Source of the DNA: Pseudoprevotella muciniphila
Lineage (GTDB): Bacteria > Bacteroidota > Bacteroidia > Bacteroidales > Bacteroidaceae
Direction of reading: 5' to 3'
Assembly (NCBI RefSeq): GCF_003265305.2
Contig: NZ_CP033459.1
Coordinates: 62,001-126,000, forward strand
DNA: 64,000 nt
Both the position numbers and the translations under genes were made by a program. Numbering within the stretch: position 1 is the first letter of the stretch; each line of letters starts with the position of its first letter. Under the pieces are notes generated by a model, which worked only from the letters and a program-made list of their open reading frames with translations, was not told the DNA's origin and did not search any database. This document shows, piece after piece, positions 36,116 to 45,882 of this stretch.

Positions 36116-38228
36116 GGACAACAAGTGCTCCACTTTCTTTCATGTCTTTTATAGTTACATTCTTTTCTCTTGCTGAAACTTTCCACATTAGCCTATATTT
36201 ATCACCAAGCGATGAACTGATGACAAGCGTTTTAGGCGAGTAGTGTTCCAACGCAGAGGCAGGGTCGCCACTGAAGCCTTTTGTAACGTATAGATAATCA
36301 ACCTGAGCAGTTGAATCCCTGCTTCTTGCAATTTTTCCGGTAAGTGCTATGACACGTTTGTTATGAAATGAAATAACTGCAGATTTTGGTTCTTCTTTCA
36401 GCAAACTGTCTGTTGCTTTCGGCAGGTCTGTCAGAGAACTGAAAAGAATGGAAGCATTGCCCTTGACGCTGTCATAGCCTTCTCGGAGTTGGACTGGTGT
36501 TTTAATGTTTTCTTCCTCCCAGAACGTCTTTTCAATGTAACTCAGCGAGCGTGTGGCATCGCGTCCTTGCTGCCAGAGATAAGTATCTTCTTCATTGTTG
36601 ATGAAATGTATGGCATTGCCGCCATAGAGATTGTAGAACACTATCTGCGGTTTAAGACGGTGCGGGCGATGGGCGTAACTTTCAGAAATAATGATGAAAG
36701 TGCAAATGATAGTGGCTACAGGATAGAGTGTTTTTCGCTTTTTTCTGAAGAACAGGTATAGAAATATCAGACAGTAGATGAGTAGTACGCTAACTGCTGT
36801 GGGGTAGGGCTTGAGATGTGAACCAGGCAGTTCGGCAAAGAATGTAAGTGTAGCCTCAAGCATTTTCAGTAATCCATTTAGAGGAATGGCAATAAATTCG
36901 GTAGCAAAGGGCAAGATAAAAAAGAGTATGGCTCCAACGAGGATACCGTAAGCAAAAAATACCAATACAAGATTCACTATCAGGCCATAAACCGGGAAAT
37001 TGTGGAAGTAATATGCCACGAGTGGAGCCGTCCCTATTGTGGCACAGAATGTAACACACAGCGAGTCATGGAAAAAACGCAGAACTTTATATCTTGCAAC
37101 CACCTTTGGGCATGGAATGATCGGAAAAATCCAGAGTATGGCAAGCACTGAGGCGTAAGAGAGTTGAAAACCTACGTCGAATAAAGATAATGGGTTGATA
37201 ATCAATATGATTATAGCAGATAGTGCCAAGTTGTTTATTGAGAAAGCATCGCGGCGGAATATGATCATTATCTGTGCCAGAGAGAACATCAGTGCCGCCC
37301 GCTGTAAGGAGATTGGAAGACCTGCAATAAAGGCAAATGTCCATAACAGAGCGATGCCGAGTATGCTTAATACAATACGAAAATATCTGTTCCGGGTGCG
37401 ACGCAAGAATGTAATATTGAATATTGAGAACAGAATACCCAGATGAAGACCGCTAAGTGCTAATAAATGACTGGCACCGACCTGCGAGAAAATATCTTGT
37501 ACTTCTTTGGTAAGTTCGTTCTTGTCGCCTATAGTCATGGCTGCAAGAATTGCTAAAGACTGTCCCTCAAAATATTCAGAATAACGTGATGTTAGTTTTT
37601 CTCTTACTTTGCCGCCCCACTGACGCAGGGATGACTTTCGCTCGGTGCCGTCTCGCTTTTTGTATTGCCAGACATATCCCGTACCCGAGATGCCTTGTTG
37701 AAGCAAATAGCCCTTGTTGTCGAATTCATGCGGATTACCGCTGTTTTGAGGTGCATCAATCTTGGTATGAACGAAAACCTCGTCGCCTGTTGAGATGTTT
37801 ACACTGTCTGGAAAATAAAGACGCAATAGTTTTCCCTCATATTTACCTGATAGTATTTTTGCGTCAACACGTTGAGAACGCTCGCTATGTCGGGGCGGAG
37901 AAGTAATGCCAATCAGATAGTCACCTTTATCTTGAGGCCAATCAACTTGTGTCGCGTTAATTCTTTGTAAACATAGTAAAGCCCCGACCGACATCAACGT
38001 CATGCCACAGAAAATGTAAAGACAATAATCGGAGTATTTCTTGGAAATGATGTATTGCGACAATATCAGACCAACCATTGATACAATCATAATTGCAGCA
38101 ACCACAGCCGTAGTGAAAATTCCAGAGGCATAATATGCAGTAACTATGCCGACTGCAAAAGGGATAAAGAAGAGTACTAACGGATGTCGCAAAGGATAAA
38201 AATCTATGTGGTGATACGCATTTCGCAC
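36108..38228 (-). CDS. comEC: ComEC/Rec2-family DNA uptake channel protein
   Basis: 706 residues, GTG start. It overlaps the end of the U32 gene by 25 bases, so translation is probably coupled; no closer ATG fits. N-terminal membrane segments with a DUF4131-type soluble part, then the competence core (SHLLALSGLHLGILFSI, GLPISLQRAALMFS). The C-terminal 200 residues lie where other ComEC proteins carry a metallo-beta-lactamase domain, but no HxHxDH motif is present. It transports transforming DNA across the inner membrane. Its stop codon lies inside a copy of the GGTGTTCTATAAAT repeat. Confidence 0.9.
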   Translation of the reverse strand: MRNAYHHIDFYPLRHPLVLFFIPFAVGIVTAYYASGIFTTAVVAAIMIVSMVGLILSQYIISKKYSDYCLYIFCGMTLMSVGALLCLQRINATQVDWPQDKGDYLIGITSPPRHSERSQRVDAKILSGKYEGKLLRLYFPDSVNISTGDEVFVHTKIDAPQNSGNPHEFDNKGYLLQQGISGTGYVWQYKKRDGTERKSSLRQWGGKVREKLTSRYSEYFEGQSLAILAAMTIGDKNELTKEVQDIFSQVGASHLLALSGLHLGILFSIFNITFLRRTRNRYFRIVLSILGIALLWTFAFIAGLPISLQRAALMFSLAQIMIIFRRDAFSINNLALSAIIILIINPLSLFDVGFQLSYASVLAILWIFPIIPCPKVVARYKVLRFFHDSLCVTFCATIGTAPLVAYYFHNFPVYGLIVNLVLVFFAYGILVGAILFFILPFATEFIAIPLNGLLKMLEATLTFFAELPGSHLKPYPTAVSVLLIYCLIFLYLFFRKKRKTLYPVATIICTFIIISESYAHRPHRLKPQIVFYNLYGGNAIHFINNEEDTYLWQQGRDATRSLSYIEKTFWEEENIKTPVQLREGYDSVKGNASILFSSLTDLPKATDSLLKEEPKSAVISFHNKRVIALTGKIARSRDSTAQVDYLYVTKGFSGDPASALEHYSPKTLVISSSLGDKYRLMWKVSAREKNVTIKDMKESGALVVHL

Positions 38229-40021
38229 TTTGTGCAGTCAAAGTTAAGGGAAAAACGCCTGCCGTCTTTAAGGCGGAGGTACAACGGCTTCTTGCCAAGC
38301 GTACCGCCACCGTCTTTCAGGCACGACTTCATAGCCCGACGAATGCAATATTTGCACGTCATTATCTCGCAGCCTTTTTCAGGTGCCAACTCGAAAGCCG
38401 GAGTAGCAGTCATTCCTGTGTCAATTTTATAGCGTTCTGCCGCAAGACGGTTACTGATGTTGGCTTCGTATGTATCAGGCATTGTCGATGATAGCATTTT
38501 GCTGTCTGAAGTAGCATGTCGATAATCTATCTTCCTTGTAATTCTGTGTGCTCGAAGCAGTTTTTCAATAACTATCCTGCGCCATTTTCCCAAAAGCGAT
38601 GCCGGTATGAAGCAATCAGTTCTTATATCTATCTCTGTTGCCTTAAATATCGTACCTCCAAGTCGTGACAACTGCTGTTGAATCTGTTCATGTTGTGCTT
38701 TTTTTGCTGATTGATGATCGGCTTCGAAACGCACAGAAACGTGACGTCCGCTCTTGTCAGAGACATCTAAGACGAAACCATCTGCCACCTCGCGAAGCGT
38801 CATTTTCAAATCTAACTCTCTATAGCCCGTTTTACCTTCCATCTGTTTCTCAAAATCAGCATCGTTGTTACGGAATAGTATGGTGCCAGCAGGTATGTTG
38901 ACTTTGCCGAAAGGATACACAATGTATCCCGAAACTCTGTTTACGCGAAAACCTTGCAATTCGTTCTTTTCATTGTAGAAGCACAAACCATCGCCTGCAT
39001 GGAGTACAACATCTTTCCCGAGTGTAACTTGAAAACCATTCCGCATAACGTCCTTGACTGAGCCTATCTCCTTTCCAACCATCTTGGGCGTAAAGAAGTT
39101 CTGAATTTCAGAGCCATCTCCTTTCAGAAAATAGTCGGTAAATCCACGGTTGAAAGCCTTGTGTAAATCTGGAAAGAACATGAACCTATGGTGACCGGAA
39201 GACGCCCGTCGGTAGTCTTTGTTTCTGCTACTGAGTATCTTATCTATGTGCTGTCGATAGTATGCGGTAACATTTTTCACATAGTTCGCGTCTTTAAGTC
39301 TGCCTTCAATCTTGAAACTGCTCACGCCTGCGTCCATCATTTCCTCCAAATGCTTTGAGCGGTTCATGTCGCGAAGTGAAAGCAAATGTCGATTATGTAT
39401 TATCTTGTTACCTTTCTCGTCTTCAAGGTCGAATTTTAATCGGCAAAACTGTGCACATTCGCCCCTGTTGGCGGAGCGTTTGAAGCAATGTTGTGACGCA
39501 TAGCACCTGCCGCTGTAACTCACGCACAAAGCACCATGCACAAAGGCCTCGATAGGAATATTGATACTGGAACTTATCTCTCTGATTTGTTGCAAGTTGA
39601 GTTCTCTTGCCAAAACGATTTGAGAATAACCGGCCTTTTCCAATGCAATGGCTTTTTCTGCCGTGCGGTTGTCCATCTGTGTGGAGGCATGGAGGGCTAT
39701 GGGCGGTAGGTCCATCTCAAGCAAGGCTGTGTCCTGAACAATCAGTGCGTCAACGCCGATGGCATACAATTCATGCACCAAACGCTCTGCTTCTTCAAGT
39801 TCGTCGTCATAGAGAATAGTGTTCAGTGTTACATAAACCCGAGCATCAAACAAGTGGGCATATTCGCAAAGTCGTTTAATGTCTGCCAGACTGTTCCCCG
39901 CTGCGGCTCGTGCACCAAAACTTGGACCACCTATATACACAGCATCAGCGCCATGATCTATGGCTACCAAACCGCATTCCAAATCACGGGCGGGACTAAG
40001 TAATTCAATCGTACGCATCAC
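38204..40021 (-). CDS. U32 family peptidase-like protein (RlhA/TrhP type)
   Basis: 605 residues. Start MMRTIELLSPARDLECG, then GPSFGARAAAGN, LHASTQMDNRTAEKA, VHGALCVSYSGRCYASQ and RSANRGECAQFCR, the U32 cysteine set expected to hold an iron-sulfur cluster. Extra C-terminal cysteines (CEIMTCKYC, FDCTKCEM) resemble long U32 proteins. Relatives RlhA and TrhP hydroxylate rRNA or tRNA using prephenate-linked chemistry; the length is nearest to RlhA (23S C2501), but the exact substrate is inferred. First gene of an operon with comEC. Confidence 0.88.
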   Translation of the reverse strand: MMRTIELLSPARDLECGLVAIDHGADAVYIGGPSFGARAAAGNSLADIKRLCEYAHLFDARVYVTLNTILYDDELEEAERLVHELYAIGVDALIVQDTALLEMDLPPIALHASTQMDNRTAEKAIALEKAGYSQIVLARELNLQQIREISSSINIPIEAFVHGALCVSYSGRCYASQHCFKRSANRGECAQFCRLKFDLEDEKGNKIIHNRHLLSLRDMNRSKHLEEMMDAGVSSFKIEGRLKDANYVKNVTAYYRQHIDKILSSRNKDYRRASSGHHRFMFFPDLHKAFNRGFTDYFLKGDGSEIQNFFTPKMVGKEIGSVKDVMRNGFQVTLGKDVVLHAGDGLCFYNEKNELQGFRVNRVSGYIVYPFGKVNIPAGTILFRNNDADFEKQMEGKTGYRELDLKMTLREVADGFVLDVSDKSGRHVSVRFEADHQSAKKAQHEQIQQQLSRLGGTIFKATEIDIRTDCFIPASLLGKWRRIVIEKLLRAHRITRKIDYRHATSDSKMLSSTMPDTYEANISNRLAAERYKIDTGMTATPAFELAPEKGCEIMTCKYCIRRAMKSCLKDGGGTLGKKPLYLRLKDGRRFSLNFDCTKCEMRITT

Positions 40022-40025
40022 ACCG

Positions 40026-40033
40026 CAAAATTA
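40026..40033 (-). promoter_or_regulatory. -7 box of the U32-comEC operon
   Basis: TAATTTTG on the minus strand, ending only 4 bases before the ATG at 40021, so the transcript would be leaderless or nearly so. Confidence 0.45.
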
Positions 40034-40126
40034 ACGCTTTTCATTGATAATATCGTTCCTTTTTAATTTTAATCGTAAGTCTGTTATTTTTTCTCAAACT
40101 TCAAGTCAAGTTCAATAAGAAAGTGT

Positions 40127-40134
40127 TAATTTTG
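40127..40134 (+). promoter_or_regulatory. -7 box of hpt
   Basis: TAATTTTG, 28 bases before the ATG; no clear -33 element. Confidence 0.5.
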
Positions 40135-40162
40135 CGTAAATTTTAACTTCAATCTTTCCACC

Positions 40163-40696
40163 ATGAAATCCGTGCAAGTACTCGACAGAAAGTTCAACCT
40201 GTATCTTAAAGAGGTTGAGATTAAGCAGAGAATCAAAGAAGTCGCTCAACAAATCAATACCGATTTGGAGGGAAAAACGCCACTGTTTATCTGTATTCTC
40301 AACGGTGCATTCATGTTTGCTGCTGACCTCTATAGAGAAATAACATTACCATCAGAAATCACTTTTGTAAAGGTGGCGTCATATCAAGGTACGTCTTCCA
40401 CAGGGAATGTTACAAAATTGCTTGGGCTCAACGAGAGTATAGAAGGTAGAACAGTTGTCATCGTGGAGGATATAGTTGACAGCGGCTTGTCCATGCAGCA
40501 CATCTTGGCATATCTCAAGGAAAAGAATCCTGCTGAAGTACGTATCTGTGCGATGCTTCTCAAACCCGGCAATCTGAAGGTTGACCTCGACATTCCATAT
40601 TGCTGCTTTAAGATTCCAAACGATTTCATTGTGGGCTACGGACTTGATTATGACGGGCAGGGCAGAAACCTTAGCGATATATACGTTGTAGAATGA
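40163..40696 (+). CDS. hpt: Hypoxanthine phosphoribosyltransferase
   Basis: 177 residues, normal. It makes IMP (and usually GMP) from purine bases and PRPP in salvage. PRPP motif VVIVEDIVDSGLSM; ICILNGAFMFAADLYR and VGYGLDYDGQGRNL are typical. First of a purine and GTPase run: hpt, adk (39 bases downstream), obg. Confidence 0.96.
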   Translation: MKSVQVLDRKFNLYLKEVEIKQRIKEVAQQINTDLEGKTPLFICILNGAFMFAADLYREITLPSEITFVKVASYQGTSSTGNVTKLLGLNESIEGRTVVIVEDIVDSGLSMQHILAYLKEKNPAEVRICAMLLKPGNLKVDLDIPYCCFKIPNDFIVGYGLDYDGQGRNLSDIYVVE

Positions 40697-40735
40697 TAAA
40701 GCAACTTCTTAATCACTATTATATCATAACTTAGA

Positions 40736-41305
40736 ATGAAAAATATTGTAATTTTCGGAGCACCAGGTTCCGGCAAAGGAACTCAGAGTGATTTGCTTGT
40801 AAAGAAATATGGTTTCAAACACATATCAACAGGTGATGTGCTGAGAGCAGAAATGAAAAACGGCACAGAACTCGGCAGGACAGCGAAAGGATTTATCGAC
40901 AACGGACAACTCATACCCGATGAATTGATGATAGACATTCTTGCTGCTACTTACGATAGCCTCATGCCTGCAGAAGGTGTTATTTTCGATGGTTTCCCAC
41001 GTACCATTCCTCAGGCTGAAGCGCTCAAGGATATGCTTGCAAAGAGAAATGCAGAAGTGAGTGTCATGCTCGAACTCGATGTGCCTGATGAAATGCTTAT
41101 CGAGCGGCTTGTCAATCGTGGAAAAACTTCAGGACGTGCAGATGACAACGAAGAAACTATCAAGAAACGCCTTACTGTTTACAACAACCAGACTGCTCCT
41201 CTAATTGATTGGTACGAGAAGGAGGGCCTGCGTCGTGCAGTAAAAGGCTACGGCTCGCTTGAAGAAATCAATGCAGAACTCTGCAAAGTGATTGACAGCC
41301 TCTGA
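40736..41305 (+). CDS. adk: Adenylate kinase
   Basis: 189 residues, the short form without a zinc-bearing LID. It interconverts ATP, ADP and AMP. P-loop GAPGSGKGTQ (7-16), NMP region STGDVLRAEM, FDGFPRTIPQAEAL, and LID region RGKTSGRADDNEETIKKR. Between hpt and obg, probably one transcript. Confidence 0.97.
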   Translation: MKNIVIFGAPGSGKGTQSDLLVKKYGFKHISTGDVLRAEMKNGTELGRTAKGFIDNGQLIPDELMIDILAATYDSLMPAEGVIFDGFPRTIPQAEALKDMLAKRNAEVSVMLELDVPDEMLIERLVNRGKTSGRADDNEETIKKRLTVYNNQTAPLIDWYEKEGLRRAVKGYGSLEEINAELCKVIDSL

Positions 41306-41339
41306 TCTGAGCACTTAAATTCTTAAAAGACAGAAAAAT

Positions 41340-42503
41340 ATGGCTCTCGAAAGCAATTTCATAGATTATGTGAAGATTCTGTGCCGCTCCGGTAAGGGCG
41401 GACGAGGGTCTATGCATCTTCATCGCGCCAAATATCAGCCTAACGGTGGACCTGACGGTGGCGATGGAGGTAGGGGAGGAAACGTGTATCTCAGAGGAAA
41501 TCACAACTTTTGGACACTCCTGCACCTGAAGTACGACAGACACGTTTTTGCAGGTCATGGCGGGAATGGAAGTAAAAATTGCTCGCACGGCACTGACGGT
41601 GAAGACAAGTACATTGACGTGCCGCCAGGAACAGTGGCGTACGATGCTGAAACGGGAAAGTACATCTGCGATGTGACAGACGATGGTCAGGTCGTTATGC
41701 TACTCAAAGGCGGCAGAGGAGGACTTGGTAATTTCCAGTTCCGTTCTGCTACCAATCAAACACCGCGCTATGCGCAGCCAGGTGAACCTATGCAGGAAAT
41801 GAGTGTTATCCTTGAACTCAAACTCCTTGCAGATGTAGGACTTGTCGGATTTCCTAATGCCGGAAAATCCACACTACTCTCAGCGCTTTCTTCAGCCAAG
41901 CCGAAAATAGCCGACTATCCCTTTACCACGCTTGAGCCTTCGCTTGGGATAGTGCCCTACAGAGATGGCAAGTCGTTCGTCATGGCAGACATACCAGGCA
42001 TCATCGAGGGCGCGAGCGAAGGACGAGGTCTCGGACTCCGATTCTTAAGGCATATTGAGCGAAATTCCCTGTTGCTTTTCATGATTCCGGGTGACACAGA
42101 ACATATTCGTAAGGAATATGAAGTTCTCGTCGGAGAACTCAAAAAGTATAATCCCGGAATGCTCGACAAACATCGCGTGCTTGCCATCACGAAAGCCGAC
42201 CTATTAGACGATGAACTGATAGAAATGCTTAAAGATGACTTGCCCGACGATTTGCCTGTCGTGTTCATCTCTTCAGTAACCGGTAAGAATATCGACAAAC
42301 TCAAGGACATTCTCTGGGAAGAACTCAACAGCGAGAGCAACAAACTGCAGTCCGTAACGGAAGGCGGTTCTATCGTTCACCGAGACCGGGAAAAATCTGT
42401 CATCATTAAGGATTTTGAAGATTGGGAAATAGACGATGGCGAAGTGCCTGAAGACATTGATTTGGAAGAATACGAAATAGAATTCTTAGATGACGACGAT
42501 TAA
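41340..42503 (+). CDS. obgE: Obg family GTPase
   Basis: 387 residues. Glycine-rich Obg fold (1-158, with [12 protein letters not shown]), then the G domain: [14 protein letters not shown] (G1), [13 protein letters not shown] (G2), [14 protein letters not shown] (G3), TKAD (G4); an acidic tail [12 protein letters not shown]. It acts in late 50S ribosome assembly and stress response. Its 3' end overlaps pgeF by 14 bases. Confidence 0.97.
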   Translation: MALESNFIDYVKILCRSGKGGRGSMHLHRAKYQPNGGPDGGDGGRGGNVYLRGNHNFWTLLHLKYDRHVFAGHGGNGSKNCSHGTDGEDKYIDVPPGTVAYDAETGKYICDVTDDGQVVMLLKGGRGGLGNFQFRSATNQTPRYAQPGEPMQEMSVILELKLLADVGLVGFPNAGKSTLLSALSSAKPKIADYPFTTLEPSLGIVPYRDGKSFVMADIPGIIEGASEGRGLGLRFLRHIERNSLLLFMIPGDTEHIRKEYEVLVGELKKYNPGMLDKHRVLAITKADLLDDELIEMLKDDLPDDLPVVFISSVTGKNIDKLKDILWEELNSESNKLQSVTEGGSIVHRDREKSVIIKDFEDWEIDDGEVPEDIDLEEYEIEFLDDDD

Positions 42504-43293
42504 AGACAAACCTGCATTGCTTGAATACCAGTTAGATACGGCAGTGCAGGCTTTTTCTACAATGAGACATGGTGGCGTAAGCACAGGTAATTATGCCTCC
42601 CTGAATGTCAATCCTTTTTGTGGTGACAATCCTTCCCATGTCAGCCGGAACAGGCAAATGCTTGCTGAAACCATCGGGATTTCAGAAGACAGAATCATTC
42701 TTCCTCATCAGACACACAGTACTAACGTGCTCTGTATTGATGATAATCTTCCCAGCGCGCAGCAACTGGAAGATGTCGATGCAGTAATCACTGATCAGGA
42801 AAACCTATGTATAGGGGTTTCTACAGCCGATTGCATTCCAATATTACTCTATGACCCTGTCACTGGTACGATTGCAGCCATACATGCTGGTTGGCGCGGA
42901 ACAGTTGGACATATTGTAACGAGAGTAGCCGAGGTGATGAAGGATAACTTTGCTGTAGATCCTGCTAACCTCAAAGCCGTCATCGGACCAGGTATCAGTC
43001 TCGATGTTTTTGAAGTAGGCGATGAGGTGTATGATGCTTTCGCCAAAGCAAATTTCAATATGGATGCAATAGCCAGACGCTATCTGGCAGGCAATGGTGA
43101 AAAAAAATGGCACATTAACCTGCCACTTGCCAACTATTTGTTACTTACTGAAGCCGGACTTAATGAGCAAAACATTCTTGACGTCAGTATCTGTACCTAT
43201 AAAGCACACGAAAAATTTTTCTCCGCTCGCAGATTAGGCATCAACTCGGGAAGAATCTATACGGCAGTAATGAAAAGAAAATCAGCAATGTAG
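42490..43293 (+). CDS. pgeF: YfiH/LACC1 family purine nucleoside phosphorylase-like protein
   Basis: 267 residues. Family marks: [10 protein letters not shown] (metal/catalytic His), [14 protein letters not shown] (Cys) and [13 protein letters not shown] (His). Members are described as polyphenol oxidases, as purine nucleoside phosphorylases with adenosine deaminase activity (LACC1), or as PgeF, which corrects wrong amino acids in peptidoglycan. The start overlaps the obg end by 14 bases. The hpt and adk neighbours would suit a purine role, but this does not decide between them. Confidence 0.9.
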   Translation: MTTIKDKPALLEYQLDTAVQAFSTMRHGGVSTGNYASLNVNPFCGDNPSHVSRNRQMLAETIGISEDRIILPHQTHSTNVLCIDDNLPSAQQLEDVDAVITDQENLCIGVSTADCIPILLYDPVTGTIAAIHAGWRGTVGHIVTRVAEVMKDNFAVDPANLKAVIGPGISLDVFEVGDEVYDAFAKANFNMDAIARRYLAGNGEKKWHINLPLANYLLLTEAGLNEQNILDVSICTYKAHEKFFSARRLGINSGRIYTAVMKRKSAM

Positions 43294-43306
43294 TGATTGT
43301 TTTGTT

Positions 43307-45367
43307 ATGAAAAAGAGTTTTCTGATATTGTTCTTTATCATCCCATTTTCGGTTTCTGCACAACTCTCGAACCGCGACAGCATTTCGTGGGGAGAATTCA
43401 TGGACTATTTCTTGCTCAATATGGCGGATGAAGATAATGTGGACAAACTTCAGCAAATAGAAAATGAGTTAGAAGAACTGCGTGCAAACAAGATAGACCT
43501 CAATTCAGCAACTCGATACGACCTCTTGCGCATACCGTTTCTCGATGGCGCTAAGGCTGATTCCATTATACTCTACAGAGATAAGAAACATCAATTCTAT
43601 ACCCTCGGCGAACTGATGTTTGTCAACGGCTTGACTTATCTCGACCGTCATTTTCTGCGTTTCTTTCTCTATTGTGGAGAGCCGGAAAGGAAAAAAGTTT
43701 CTTTCACACAGAAACTATATTCAGGAAAATTTGAAATCGAAACGCGCGCGGACATTCCTTTCTATGAGCGTGAAGGTTATAAACACCATTCTGAAGCAGA
43801 ACTCGCTGCAAATTCTAACAAGGAGTACAAAGGCGATCCGCTATACAATGTTACACGCTTTCGCTACAAATGGAGAAACGAAATTGAATACGGATTGACC
43901 CTCGAGAAAGATGCAGGAGAGACTTTCGGAACACACCATAACTATCCCTATGATTACTATGCACTCTATTTCCATTATAAAAGTCCTGTTAAAGGAAATG
44001 AAGTAATCGTGGGCGATTACAATGTGTCGATAGGGCAGGGACTACTATTCAGGGGAACTTCCTTCAACACGCGGCTTATGTCTTTAAATGGTTTTAATCG
44101 TAACGTGCCGAACTTGACAGCGCATAAATCAACCGCAGAAGTCGATTTCTTCAGGGGAGCAGCAGGAAAGGTGAATTTCGGAAAATTTAATCTCTTGGCT
44201 TTCGTTTCTTATCGCTCACTCGATGCCAGTTATTTAAGAGATACTATCCGGACAATCCAGACCACTGGCTTACACAGGACGAAAGGAGAAATCGACAAGG
44301 AAAATAGAGTTGACAACTTCACTACAGGCGCCCGAATAGGTTATGAACACAAGCAGTTGATGATAGGAGCAACAACATACTATTCACATTACAATAAGTA
44401 TGTCTCACCAAAGCCGACCTATTATAATGCCAACTTTTTCCGAGGCAAAGATGCTACAGGTATAAGTGTTGATTATTCGTGGACTTCAGACAAACTCATA
44501 CTGAGAGGCGAGACGGCAGCAGACAAGGATTTCCACCTTGCCATAACGAACGCTCTTACTTTCAATCCCTCTGAACTCTGGAAAATCTTCGTACAGCAGA
44601 GAAGCATCTCACCAAAGTTTCAATCGCTCTATGGCGATGTGATGCAGGAATATTCACGAACGATGAATGAGCACGGTGCAATGCTGGCTGTGCAGACTTC
44701 TGCCATAAACTATTACGATTTCACGGCATACGCCGACTTCTTCTATCTGCCCAAACCTGTCTCTCTGAATTATCATAGCACATCGGGTATGGAAGCATAC
44801 ATGGGCATGCGCTACCATAAAAGCGACAAATGGAGTTTCTCTCTCAACTATAAATTCAGGACGAAGGAAAGGGGCGTTCCCGACCACCTTTATATAAAGC
44901 AAACGGTACAGACCCATCGAATGAATGCGCGCTTGGATTTCAATGGCAAAGCGTTCTCTTTCCACCCCATCTTCTCGCTCAATTATCGAAAAGTAGAAAA
45001 AGATAACGACGCTTTAGGCTGGATGTTCTCTACAAGATGTGGCTTCAAACCCTCAAAACGCATTGATATAGGAACTTTCGCTTCCCTCTTCTTTAGCGAC
45101 AATTATCAGGTAGCACTCTATGCCTACGAACCGAGACTCTACAAAGCAGCATATATGCCCTCATTCTATTACGACGGTTTTCGTATGGCGGTAGTAGCAA
45201 ACATGCACTTCGTCCGAAACCTGCAAATAGGAATGAAACTTGGCACAACGCACTATTTCAACAAATCATCTATAAGTTCGGGCGCGCAGAAAATAGACGG
45301 CTCTTGGCAAACAGACTTTTCCATACAACTACGCTGGACGTTCAATGCTGTCAAAAGGAACAGATAG
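43307..45367 (+). CDS. Exported helix-hairpin-helix protein with barrel-like body
   Basis: 686 residues with signal peptide ending VSAQ. Residues about 60-130 contain helix-hairpin-helix-like repeats (KIDLNSATRYDLLRIPFLDG and YTLGELMFVNGL), as in ComEA-like proteins, followed by about 530 residues of alternating aromatic and polar strands and a final LRWTFNAVKRNR, suggesting an outer-membrane beta barrel. Its role is unknown; the HHH part could bind DNA outside the cell, and comF/comEC are nearby, but that link is speculative. 13 bases after pgeF. Confidence 0.75.
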   Translation: MKKSFLILFFIIPFSVSAQLSNRDSISWGEFMDYFLLNMADEDNVDKLQQIENELEELRANKIDLNSATRYDLLRIPFLDGAKADSIILYRDKKHQFYTLGELMFVNGLTYLDRHFLRFFLYCGEPERKKVSFTQKLYSGKFEIETRADIPFYEREGYKHHSEAELAANSNKEYKGDPLYNVTRFRYKWRNEIEYGLTLEKDAGETFGTHHNYPYDYYALYFHYKSPVKGNEVIVGDYNVSIGQGLLFRGTSFNTRLMSLNGFNRNVPNLTAHKSTAEVDFFRGAAGKVNFGKFNLLAFVSYRSLDASYLRDTIRTIQTTGLHRTKGEIDKENRVDNFTTGARIGYEHKQLMIGATTYYSHYNKYVSPKPTYYNANFFRGKDATGISVDYSWTSDKLILRGETAADKDFHLAITNALTFNPSELWKIFVQQRSISPKFQSLYGDVMQEYSRTMNEHGAMLAVQTSAINYYDFTAYADFFYLPKPVSLNYHSTSGMEAYMGMRYHKSDKWSFSLNYKFRTKERGVPDHLYIKQTVQTHRMNARLDFNGKAFSFHPIFSLNYRKVEKDNDALGWMFSTRCGFKPSKRIDIGTFASLFFSDNYQVALYAYEPRLYKAAYMPSFYYDGFRMAVVANMHFVRNLQIGMKLGTTHYFNKSSISSGAQKIDGSWQTDFSIQLRWTFNAVKRNR

Positions 45368-45380
45368 TGTGCTAACAGAT

Positions 45381-45662
45381 TATAGGGGTGTTCTATAAAT
45401 TAGACTTGAATGTTTTTTGAATTTTTTGGTGTAGATTTTGATTTAAGTTCGCAGGTGCATAGCGGGCTATGTACCAAGAAGTTAAGTCAAAAGATGCCCA
45501 AAAGAACCAAACTTTCGCAAAGGCGAGAGCAGAGGGAAAACTTGTTTTCACTATGCCGAGCCGCAACCGAAAGTCTGATAAGAAAGCAGCAAGACTAATT
45601 ATAACTTAAAAATCAAATTTATAGAATACCCCTATAATTCTAATTTATAGAACACCACTATA
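45381..45662. mobile_element. MITE-like element with inverted ends
   Basis: Left end TATAGGGGTGTTCTATAAATT (45381-45401). Two tandem right ends in reverse orientation lie at 45616-45636 and 45640-45662, each with one mismatch to the left. The interior of about 210 bases contains a small hairpin (GCATAGC/GCTATGT near 45458) and a 62-codon ORF that I do not believe. No transposase inside. Shorter copies of the ends lie at 10823 and 36102. It occupies most of the gap 45368-45721. Confidence 0.7.
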
Positions 45663-45690
45663 GATTCTTTAGATGTGTTGTTAAAACACG

Positions 45691-45718
45691 AAAAAGAGAC
45701 GCGTACTGCGCGTCTCTT
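45691..45718 (-). terminator. Terminator of tRNA-Cys
   Basis: On the minus strand GAGACGCG pairs with CGCGTCTC around a 5-nt loop, followed by TTTTTCG. Confidence 0.85.
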
Positions 45719-45721
45719 GTG

Positions 45722-45792
45722 AGGTACCTAGCAGATTCGAACTGCTGTACACGGTTTTGCAGACCGCTACCTAACCACTCGGTCAAGGTACC
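45722..45792 (-). tRNA. tRNA-Cys (GCA)
   Basis: On the minus strand a 71-nt cloverleaf: acceptor GGTACCT/AGGTACC, anticodon loop with TGCAAA, T arm with TTCGAAT. CCA is not encoded. Confidence 0.95.
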
Positions 45793-45882
45793 ATTTTGCT
45801 TTTGCGAATGCAAAAATACAAGCAATTTTTCAATTTGCCAAATTTTACACTTCTTTTCTTTCGTAATGAAGGTATAATTTGC

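Noticed and set aside
36108-40021. Complete competence operon
   Set aside because: Only comEC and comF are seen; the U32 gene is RNA-modification-like, so a full system cannot be claimed from this window.
45410-45598. 62-codon frame inside the MITE-like element
   Set aside because: Composition follows the repeat; no family resemblance and no start signal.
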